A stretch of 47,468 nucleotides of DNA from a virus, in the IMG/VR virus record IMGVR_UViG_3300025424_000438, positions 1-47,468 of that record; one strand, given 5' to 3'. The notes under the pieces are model-generated. The model was not told where the DNA came from. It ran no database searches and saw only the letters and a program-made list of their open reading frames with translations. This document shows, piece after piece, positions 40,352 through 46,443 of the stretch (position 1 is its first letter; each line of letters starts with the position of its first letter). The position numbers and the translations under genes were made by a program.

Positions 40352-40941
40352 TAGAGTGCCTTTGCAGATTCAATAAATTTGGTGACTTCAGCATGTCGGT
40401 TAACAAAATAAGCAAACAGCCTTAGTGTATTGAATGCGTCTGCATCTGCTCGATGTGGATGACCTTGAAATTTTAGCCGAAATCTTTCCATGGTGCTTTT
40501 TAAGCCACCAGCATAAGTTTTACCTAATGCCAATTGTTGCATGACAAAATATGTTTTGACATCTATCCACCGACGTCCAAAATTTTTGAAAGTAATGCCT
40601 CGTTGGGAAAATTCAAACAATAGTTCTGAAGAATCTCCACCACCCCATGTCACAGGATTAATAAAGGGCTGATGTTCTTTTATCAGAGCATCTAATTCAT
40701 CGGCAACCGTTTGATGGCTAACAGCTTCATGTTTGATATCAGCATCCGTGATACCTGTCAATTCTGTTATGAATGGAAAAATGGGTTCTTCGGGGTCAAT
40801 AAACCAACTACGCATGATCCAATTGGTTTCTGGTTCATCAACTGCCCCAATAGTGATGCCAACCTGGATAATTTTTGGCCTGACGGTTTCTGGACCATTG
40901 TTGAGTTCTAGATCTAGGCTAAGAAATTTCTGTGTTTTCAT
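40351..40941 (-). CDS. DEDDh-type 3'-5' exonuclease
   Basis: A protein of 196 residues. Exo I motif LSLDLELN (D10, E12) is followed by LTGITDADI, a motif II region DSSELLFEF and motif III HRADADAFNTLRLF with the HxAxxD of DEDDh enzymes. It resembles RNase T or the DnaQ proofreading domain but is free-standing. It might trim tRNA 3' ends or mRNAs, or act on DNA. It heads a two-gene unit with guaC and has its own sigma70-type promoter. Confidence 0.85.
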   Translation of the reverse strand: MKTQKFLSLDLELNNGPETVRPKIIQVGITIGAVDEPETNWIMRSWFIDPEEPIFPFITELTGITDADIKHEAVSHQTVADELDALIKEHQPFINPVTWGGGDSSELLFEFSQRGITFKNFGRRWIDVKTYFVMQQLALGKTYAGGLKSTMERFRLKFQGHPHRADADAFNTLRLFAYFVNRHAEVTKFIESAKAL

Positions 40942-40947
40942 AAAGCA

Positions 40948-40976
40948 AATATGCGCTATTTGTTTTTGGTAGTCAA
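40948..40976 (-). promoter_or_regulatory. Sigma70-type promoter TTGACT-N17-CATATT
   Basis: TTGACT (40971-40976) and CATATT (40948-40953) with 17 nt spacing, in the 36-nt gap before the exonuclease gene. Confidence 0.65.
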
Positions 40977-40977
40977 G

Positions 40978-42336
40978 TTACCTTATTAATTTAGGCAGCT
41001 TCTTCAGAGCAGCAACTTCAGTCTTGTAGATTTTTTTAATAGCTGCTGGGTCTGACAATATTTTTTGATAGCCTGCAATTTCACCTTCCAATGCTCGAAC
41101 TCTGTCAACTACTTCTTGATAACCATTTTTGGCCCACCTATAGCTGGGCAATCCCACAATTCTGTCATATTGTTCCGGTGTTAAAACCACTCGTGTACCA
41201 ACAATGTTCTTCACTTGAGTCATAACACCTGCTCGATCAGCTGCTTTTGGTAAGAATTCCGGCAATTTTTGTTCATAGCACAATTTTAATGCCAGGTTGA
41301 AATTCAAATCAACTGTCAAGTCTTGAATTAATTTTTCGTATCGTTTGACATAAAATCCCAATCGCCATTTGACAAACTCAGTTATTAGTTCAGTTGTATT
41401 TGCAAACTGACGTATATTGGTGCCGTCCCAATCCAGTACCACCAATCGCTGACTTGCTTTGGTTCTCAGCTTCAAATAATTAATGCAGTCATCAATGGAC
41501 CATTTGTCAATTACACCACGTTTGAATTTGATTTCAACTTTTATGTGATCTGTGCTGCGATCCACATAGTTGGCAATCGCATCAGCATCTTCCATGTCAT
41601 TCAAACGAGCTTTGAATTTTTCCAGGCTCAAATCTGGTGGTAGCTCCTCAACCCAAATCACATTACCATCTTTACGTACCTTGCCCGTAAACTCCCAGGA
41701 ATTCTCACTTAAAGTTTTGACCTGGCAATCCAAATATTCAAAACAGGGCTTTAAAGGCTCCCACTTCTTTCCGTCAATAGCTGCAATCGTAGCATCCACG
41801 ATGTCACACAAACGATGTGGTAAAATATCAGTTGACCAACCCACAGCAATACCACTAACCCCATTTAGGAGTACCATGGGAATCAGTGGTAGAAAATGAA
41901 CAGGCTCTAGAACACTGCCATCATAGTTTTCTTTCATGGGAATAATATCATAATCGGTGTATACTAATTGTTCAGTATAGTTTGATTTTTGAACATATGT
42001 ATAACGTGGAGCACCCCAGTCATTGGGTCCTACTCGGGTTCCGAAACTTCCAATTCCCTGCATGAGAGTAATATTATTTGCATAGGGAGCGGCCATTAGA
42101 CTGATCATATCAGCTGCTGAAGAATCTGAATGTAGATATAGGTTGCTGGAAATCAGATTCCCGACTAAGCTGATAGTTTTGATTTCACCAGAAACCCGCT
42201 TCAAAATAAAGAGTGCTTTGCGTTGTGAATCCTTGAGTCCATCACTCACACTGGGTATTCCTCGATTTTGACAGACATAGATACTATAATCGCGACTTGT
42301 GCTTAGGATATATTCACTGGTTGTTTGTTGTTTCAT
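40978..42336 (-). CDS. 52: Type II topoisomerase, DNA-cleaving subunit (T4 gp52-like)
   Basis: A protein of 452 residues, the short phage form of GyrA/ParC. It starts MKQQTTSEYILSTSRDYSIYV and carries RGIPSVSDGLKDSQRKALF. The catalytic tyrosine is Tyr112 in GAPRYTYV. Further signatures are YDGSVLEPVHFLPLIPMVLLNG and GIAVGWSTDILPH. There is no C-terminal DNA-wrapping domain. With the gp39-like subunit it relaxes and decatenates DNA for replication start. Its start overlaps the stop of a small gene (ATGA); two small genes separate it from the ATPase subunit. Confidence 0.92.
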   Translation of the reverse strand: MKQQTTSEYILSTSRDYSIYVCQNRGIPSVSDGLKDSQRKALFILKRVSGEIKTISLVGNLISSNLYLHSDSSAADMISLMAAPYANNITLMQGIGSFGTRVGPNDWGAPRYTYVQKSNYTEQLVYTDYDIIPMKENYDGSVLEPVHFLPLIPMVLLNGVSGIAVGWSTDILPHRLCDIVDATIAAIDGKKWEPLKPCFEYLDCQVKTLSENSWEFTGKVRKDGNVIWVEELPPDLSLEKFKARLNDMEDADAIANYVDRSTDHIKVEIKFKRGVIDKWSIDDCINYLKLRTKASQRLVVLDWDGTNIRQFANTTELITEFVKWRLGFYVKRYEKLIQDLTVDLNFNLALKLCYEQKLPEFLPKAADRAGVMTQVKNIVGTRVVLTPEQYDRIVGLPSYRWAKNGYQEVVDRVRALEGEIAGYQKILSDPAAIKKIYKTEVAALKKLPKLIR

Positions 42337-42641
42337 TGGGTAATTCGCCTAAATACTATTTCCTGCAGAATTTGATTTGCAATATTTTCTGATAGATGCT
42401 GTTGTTCCACAGGCAAGCTTTCTTTGACAATCTGGTTGATTGTAGTTTGATCAATTATATAGCCAAAATTCTTGATCGCATTCAATATATGCATCACATC
42501 ATTTCCGGTGGCACTACTGCATCTCCGCCCATATAGTCTACAAATATCCCAACCTTTGATTGCTTGCCAAACAGTTTCAAACTCCAGTCGTTCTAAATCA
42601 GCTTTGGTGGGATCTGGATAATTATTAAAATCGACCATCAT
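42333..42641 (-). CDS. Small hypothetical protein between topoisomerase subunits
   Basis: A protein of 102 residues, MMVDFNNYPDPTKADLERLEF to LQEIVFRRITQ, mostly helical with no known domain. Four-base overlaps (ATGA) with both neighbours mean the whole block gp39-110 aa-102 aa-gp52 is translationally coupled. It may help topoisomerase assembly or simply be a passenger. No family is recognised. Confidence 0.7.
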   Translation of the reverse strand: MMVDFNNYPDPTKADLERLEFETVWQAIKGWDICRLYGRRCSSATGNDVMHILNAIKNFGYIIDQTTINQIVKESLPVEQQHLSENIANQILQEIVFRRITQ

Positions 42642-42970
42642 ATTCTATCCGGAAATGCAAATTTGAATTCTAAAATGTCTTCTGGATCTGCTATCAAATA
42701 CCAATTCACAACATATTCAAAATTGGCCACATCATGATAGGGACCAAATCTTTGTATCAACCAATCATTACTCAGTGTTTGTTGCGCCCAGTTATATGCG
42801 TATTTAATATGTTTGTTCTCGTATTTCCAAAGGTTCATTCGGATCAAAGGTGAATGAACTATCTCTAAATCACCGCGATATATGCCCAGTAGACACCTGG
42901 TAGAGGCCGGTCCAGGCCGCGCAAAATGATCTAAATCAATAATGTACCGTGCTGACTGTTGATCAACCAT
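42638..42970 (-). CDS. Small hypothetical protein between topoisomerase subunits
   Basis: A protein of 110 residues, rich in Tyr, Trp and Asp (RYIIDLDHFARPGPASTRCLLGIYRG and WAQQTLSNDWLIQRFGPYHDVANFEY). It begins inside the stop region of the gp39-like gene (eight-base overlap ATGGTTGA). No catalytic motif or membrane segment is seen, and the family is not recognised. Its place between two subunits of one enzyme is the main clue to its function. Confidence 0.7.
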   Translation of the reverse strand: MVDQQSARYIIDLDHFARPGPASTRCLLGIYRGDLEIVHSPLIRMNLWKYENKHIKYAYNWAQQTLSNDWLIQRFGPYHDVANFEYVVNWYLIADPEDILEFKFAFPDRI

Positions 42971-44864
42971 TCAAACTAATCCAAGCTTTTCGGTCATCTG
43001 CACGAGCATGATTAAAAATCAAATCCAGTGCTTGGTTCAATTTTCCATCATCTACTAGTGGCACCAACTGGGGTTTTGCTAAACTCATTTGCCAATCTAC
43101 CTTATCCAAAGTACCAAGTCCTTTGGCACGACGCACATGTGGGTGACCACGCCATTTTTCTGGATCATATTCTCCCACATTGTGAGCATACCAATAATGG
43201 CGACCCTTATTTTTATCCAATTGTATCAGAAATGGTGTCATGAAAGCATTAAAGAAGGGTGGCTTGTCTGGATCAAATAGCTCTGGCCAATTCAAGTAGA
43301 AAAAATTAACTAACAGGGCCGTAATATTGGCACCATCTGGATCTTGGTCTGCTGCCAACCAAACTTCACCATATCGCAAATTTTTACGATCAGCAGTTTG
43401 ACCAAAGCTCAAGCCAATTGAAATCATAACATTTTGAATGATTTGATTTTCTATTAGTCTTTTTGGTGATTCTCCATGTGCATTGATAATTTTACCACGC
43501 AAAGGAAACGTGCCGTGTATTTCCGGTGTTCGAACAGCTGAAGACATTGAAGCCGCAGAATTGCCTTCACAAATTATGAGGATGCATTTAGTTCGGTCTC
43601 GGCCAGTTGCATCCAATAAGCTGGGTACTTTTGTTCGCAACATTTTTTTATTGGCTTTGTTGATATCAGCATCATCACGCTTTTGAGTGCGCTTCGCACA
43701 ACGTTCATATATTTCATCTATCCAAGCTCGATTTGATTTAATCAACTTGTCTAAATTTGCTTCATCATCAAAGAATGCTTTGATATATTGATCCACTTCT
43801 TCATTGATCAAACGCGTCTTGCTTTGACTGTCAAAGTTGGGAGCATGCATGGTGGTGACATTGTAGATCAAGAGTCCTTCACTGACATCACTTCGATTGG
43901 GAGTGAGTCCACGCTTTCGGCTTTCTTTTTCCAAAGCACGAATGAGGCCGCCATAAAATAGTTTTTTAAATGTATCGATATGTTGGCCACCATTGAAAGC
44001 TGGAATGTCATTTACTGTGGTGTGAACGATTTCATCACTGTCAGTAAAGTTAGGAACAAGAATATATTGGCTGGAAAACTTGGGTTGGTCTATTACCAGT
44101 TTGATAACTGACTGTCCATCAAAGAAGGTCTTTTCAATTGTGGGTTTTACTAGAATCTTTTTTGTGTTGAACGTGAATTTGATATTGGGATGAGCTGCTG
44201 CAATTTCCCAGACTCGTGCTTGCACAAATTCTAGTGACAATTGGGGATTTTTGAAAACAGATTTACTCAATTTGAAAACAATTCTAGTTCCAGTCTTGCC
44301 TTTTAAGGGACTGATCTTAGGATCAAATATTTGAAGTTGATCAAATAATTCATTTCCTTCTTTGTATTCCTGTGAAAATTTCATGCCATCTCGATAGATA
44401 TCAACATGAAAATATTCACTGCAATTGACTACGATTGATGAGCCAACGCCATTAGTTCCTCTTACGATTTCACGGTCGCCAAAGTTTCGACCTGCGCGAG
44501 TATGTGTTAGAGCTAGTGTCGCTTTGTGCATCTTTTCAACTGGATCCCAATCAATTGGAATGCCACGTCCATCATCAATCACTTCAAAAACAAAAGTTTT
44601 GGGATCAAATGAAATGTCTATTTTTGTGCCGTGACCGTGTCCAACAATTTCATCCAGAGCGTTGTCGAAAATTTCACGAAAAAAAGCATAGACTGCTGGT
44701 GTCCAAGTTTGTTCTTGAACTTCTAGTTTGGAACCAGTCCAATTGACAACATTTTGTGTATGTGGTGATTTTGATCCCAACCACATCTCTGTTCTAAGAC
44801 GCGCATGCTGGTATTCACTTAGTTTGACAATCGTGTCTTTTTCTGGTTTGGTTGTTTTTTTCAT
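42963..44864 (-). CDS. 39: Type II topoisomerase, ATPase subunit (T4 gp39/gp60-like, unsplit)
   Basis: A protein of 633 residues. The GHKL ATPase part has FDNALDEIVGHGHG, DDGRGIPI and GTNGVGSS. The transducer follows, and then a Toprim domain with CEGNSAASMS and the metal-binding DQDPDG. T4 splits this protein into gp39 and gp60; here both parts are one chain, closer to GyrB/ParE. The ATP-driven strand passage needs the gp52-like partner 0.6 kb downstream. A late octamer and a possible sigma70 promoter precede the gene, but the ribosome-binding site is weak. Confidence 0.92.
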   Translation of the reverse strand: MKKTTKPEKDTIVKLSEYQHARLRTEMWLGSKSPHTQNVVNWTGSKLEVQEQTWTPAVYAFFREIFDNALDEIVGHGHGTKIDISFDPKTFVFEVIDDGRGIPIDWDPVEKMHKATLALTHTRAGRNFGDREIVRGTNGVGSSIVVNCSEYFHVDIYRDGMKFSQEYKEGNELFDQLQIFDPKISPLKGKTGTRIVFKLSKSVFKNPQLSLEFVQARVWEIAAAHPNIKFTFNTKKILVKPTIEKTFFDGQSVIKLVIDQPKFSSQYILVPNFTDSDEIVHTTVNDIPAFNGGQHIDTFKKLFYGGLIRALEKESRKRGLTPNRSDVSEGLLIYNVTTMHAPNFDSQSKTRLINEEVDQYIKAFFDDEANLDKLIKSNRAWIDEIYERCAKRTQKRDDADINKANKKMLRTKVPSLLDATGRDRTKCILIICEGNSAASMSSAVRTPEIHGTFPLRGKIINAHGESPKRLIENQIIQNVMISIGLSFGQTADRKNLRYGEVWLAADQDPDGANITALLVNFFYLNWPELFDPDKPPFFNAFMTPFLIQLDKNKGRHYWYAHNVGEYDPEKWRGHPHVRRAKGLGTLDKVDWQMSLAKPQLVPLVDDGKLNQALDLIFNHARADDRKAWISLNG

Positions 44865-44885
44865 TCATATTCCACTAGGAAGCAA

Positions 44886-44921
44886 TATTTATATCTAAGG
44901 AATCAATTGGTTCAATGTCAA
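44886..44921 (-). promoter_or_regulatory. Late promoter TATAAATA with a nearby sigma70-like promoter
   Basis: TATAAATA at 44886-44893, 21 nt before the gp39-like ATG. TTGACA at 44916-44921 pairs better with TAGATA (44892-44897, 18 nt spacing) than with the octamer, so two overlapping promoters are likely. This differs from the exact N17 design of the RNA genes. Confidence 0.65.
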
Positions 44922-44927
44922 GCATTT

Positions 44928-44959
44928 AGAAAAAGAAAGCAGCATTTCTGCTGCTTTCT
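44928..44959 (-). terminator. Rho-independent terminator after the tmRNA
   Basis: An 11-bp stem AGAAAGCAGCA/TGCTGCTTTCT (44934-44944 with 44949-44959), a GAAA loop on the minus strand and a following T-rich tract. Confidence 0.9.
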
Positions 44960-45219
44960 AATGTCAGTTGATTCTGTTATTAGGCTCAACTGACAAATCC
45001 CTCGAAAAGTCGCTTACGCGGCCATTTCCATGAATGCATTATCGTTAGCATTTCTTACGTTTGGACTAATTGCAGGTCGTTCCTTACCTAAAGCCTAAAT
45101 ATCATCTCTATTACCTGTCGATAACTAGTCACCCACATATGAAAGTGGGAGAAGTTGGTGTAGGTGGAGGAATTCGCATCCTCGTCCAGTCTAACATTGA
45201 ATCTACGTCAAGCAGCTTC
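44960..45219 (-). ncRNA. ssrA: Circularly permuted tmRNA
   Basis: Minus strand. The acceptor piece comes first: GGAC, T arm GAGGA-TGCGAAT-TCCTC, acceptor strand CACCTAC and ACCA ending at 45156. After a 19-nt spacer the coding piece starts at 45136 with GTGGGTG, which pairs with CACCTAC over 7 bp (one G-U). It is followed by ATCGACAGG, the conserved tmRNA TCGAC(R)GG element. The tag frame, ending ANDNAFMEMAA-stop (45049-45014), follows TTAGTCC; the exact resume codon is uncertain. A 9-bp hairpin (44963-44971 with 44986-44994) and a terminator close the gene. The 3'-half-before-5'-half order defines the permuted, two-piece form. Confidence 0.9.
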
Positions 45220-45224
45220 AAAGA

Positions 45225-45255
45225 TATTTATGCATTCTTTTTAGAGAATTGTCAA
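45225..45255 (-). promoter_or_regulatory. Dual promoter TTGACA-N17-CATAAATA of the tmRNA
   Basis: TTGACA (45250-45255) and CATAAATA (45225-45232), exactly 17 nt apart, directly upstream of the tmRNA acceptor piece. Confidence 0.82.
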
Positions 45256-45257
45256 AT

Positions 45258-45329
45258 GAAAAGCCACCGACATCTCAACCAAATCTTTTGGAAATGGGTA
45301 CTGGATTCACAGCTGAGTCGGTGACTTCT
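45258..45329 (-). ncRNA. Three-way-junction small RNA of unknown function
   Basis: On the minus strand an 11-bp closing stem (AAGTCACCGAC with GTCGGTGGCTT, 45317-45327 and 45261-45271) encloses two hairpins: CTG/CAG with a 6-nt loop, and CCAAA-AGA-TTTGG. A TTTTCATTT tract follows. It has its own dual promoter and lies just before the tmRNA promoter. No frame in it looks coding. I know no RNA family with this shape. Confidence 0.65.
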
Positions 45330-45333
45330 AAAA

Positions 45334-45364
45334 TATTTATATATCACAAATTATTCAAAGTCAA
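45334..45364 (-). promoter_or_regulatory. Dual promoter TTGACT-N17-TATAAATA of the three-way-junction RNA
   Basis: TTGACT (45359-45364) and TATAAATA (45334-45341) with exactly 17 nt between them. The -35 box overlaps the stop of the 135-residue gene. Confidence 0.8.
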
Positions 45365-45768
45365 TCATCTTGTTCTCGACGACGATGTTTTTCAATCAAT
45401 CGTTGCCTAAGTCCCAATCCCTTGCCTGTATATTTTTTATGTCCTTTATGACTTTTTATACCAGGAATTGGCAATCCTTGTTCAGCAGCTTTTGCGATTT
45501 CCTGTCGACGTCGTTCCCAATAAGTCACTCGTTTAGGCCAATTAGAATTGATCCAATCATCAACATCCACCGGTTGTCCTAAATCATCCCGTACAATCCA
45601 GTCATTGACAATGATTTGTTCTTTATAAGAATCAAAAACATATTTGACATATAATTTGTTGGACCAACGGCCCCAGTCTCTTAAAAATTGGTTGACTTCA
45701 TCTATAGATGTCAAAAGAATAGTGTAGCCACTTTTATGAATGGCCAGTAGTGGAAATTGATATTGCAT
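45361..45768 (-). CDS. Hypothetical basic C-terminal protein
   Basis: A protein of 135 residues. The N-terminal two thirds are mixed alpha/beta (LAIHKSGYTILLTSIDEVNQFLRDWG...KLYVKYVFDSYKEQII). The C-terminal third is strongly basic, with a GLPIPG turn, and ends KHRRREQDD, which suggests RNA or DNA binding. A strong AGGAG lies about 7 nt before the ATG. It is followed by the RNA gene cluster. The family is not recognised. Confidence 0.7.
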   Translation of the reverse strand: MQYQFPLLAIHKSGYTILLTSIDEVNQFLRDWGRWSNKLYVKYVFDSYKEQIIVNDWIVRDDLGQPVDVDDWINSNWPKRVTYWERRRQEIAKAAEQGLPIPGIKSHKGHKKYTGKGLGLRQRLIEKHRRREQDD

Positions 45769-45835
45769 GTTTATCTCCTAAGCTAACCTGCTTAGAAGAC
45801 GTCCTGATCCAAATAATTCATCTCGTTATTTAATC

Positions 45836-46009
45836 TTATTCATCAATCAATTGTTTTTGAACCATTTCCACTGCTTGGTCCAAATACATTTGTCGCTTTT
45901 TGAAGCTCAACTTTTCCCAAGCGGCTGCATCACAACCAGCATTCAAGAGGGCTTGTTGCCGGACTCGACCAGCATAGTAGAATTCCACATCTGCTTTGTT
46001 CAATTGCAT
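45836..46009 (-). CDS. Hypothetical 57-residue protein
   Basis: A 57-codon frame, MQLNKADVEFYYAGRVRQQA to VQKQLIDE, with a strong AAGGAG about 7 nt before the ATG and a sigma70-type promoter upstream. The protein is helical and charged with one cysteine. It has no known domain; the combination of promoter and ribosome-binding site makes translation likely. Confidence 0.75.
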   Translation of the reverse strand: MQLNKADVEFYYAGRVRQQALLNAGCDAAAWEKLSFKKRQMYLDQAVEMVQKQLIDE

Positions 46010-46029
46010 TAGAAATCTCCTTCGACAAA

Positions 46030-46058
46030 TAGATAGTTGTTTTTTATCTGATTGTCAA
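46030..46058 (-). promoter_or_regulatory. Sigma70-type promoter TTGACA-N17-TATCTA
   Basis: TTGACA (46053-46058) and TATCTA (46030-46035) with 17 nt spacing, upstream of the 57-residue gene. Confidence 0.65.
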
Positions 46059-46067
46059 GAAGAGTCT

Positions 46068-46095
46068 GAAGACGGTCTCCGAAAAGACCGCCTTC
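46068..46095 (-). terminator. Hairpin after the lipoprotein gene, possible terminator
   Basis: An 11-bp stem GAAGGCGGTCT/AGACCGTCTTC, fully paired on the minus strand only if one G-U pair is counted (46068-46078 with 46085-46095). It has a TTCG-type loop. There is no clean T-run, so it is a weak terminator or processing site. Confidence 0.5.
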
Positions 46096-46133
46096 GAATG
46101 CACCTACTACATATGGCAGCGGTGACAGTTTAT

Positions 46134-46280
46134 TTAGGTCGGTGCAGTTACGTTGTCTGTAGTAGCATTATCCATCACAGTATTTGTGGTGTTATCAGCA
46201 GTGTTGTTTGCTGAATTTGAACCACATGCAGCCAAACCCAAAGCAATAGTTGCCATTACGGCAATCATAACAGTTTTCAT
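46134..46280 (-). CDS. Small predicted lipoprotein
   Basis: A 48-residue frame starting MKTVMIAVMATIALGLAACG. The lipobox LAAC is clean, so signal peptidase II should cut before Cys19 and leave a lipidated peptide of about 30 residues, rich in Asn and Thr. GGAG lies upstream and a sigma70-type promoter precedes it. Small phage lipoproteins can block superinfection or serve as outer-membrane spanin subunits; neither role is proven here. Confidence 0.8.
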   Translation of the reverse strand: MKTVMIAVMATIALGLAACGSNSANNTADNTTNTVMDNATTDNVTAPT

Positions 46281-46304
46281 TTTTCGTTCTCCAGTTAAAA
46301 AACA

Positions 46305-46334
46305 ATTATATGTGATGCGGACTTATGAAGTCAA
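46305..46334 (-). promoter_or_regulatory. Sigma70-type promoter TTGACT-N18-TATAAT
   Basis: TTGACT (46329-46334) and the consensus TATAAT (46305-46310) with 18 nt spacing, 25 nt before the lipoprotein ATG. The rest of the gap up to 46443 shows only a late-like box TATAAATG (46433-46440) just before the TnpB start. Confidence 0.7.
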
Positions 46335-46443
46335 GCTTGTTACTTCTTACGAGCATAATGCTGTTGTATCTTTAGATCAACAGATAACGGCGGGTTAAAT
46401 AAAAACAAATTGCAAATTGTTTGATAATTAAATATAAATGAAT

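Noticed and set aside
45070-45324. An 84-codon frame on the plus strand
   Set aside because: It runs antisense through the tmRNA acceptor piece and the three-way-junction RNA, has no ribosome-binding site and no protein-like pattern.
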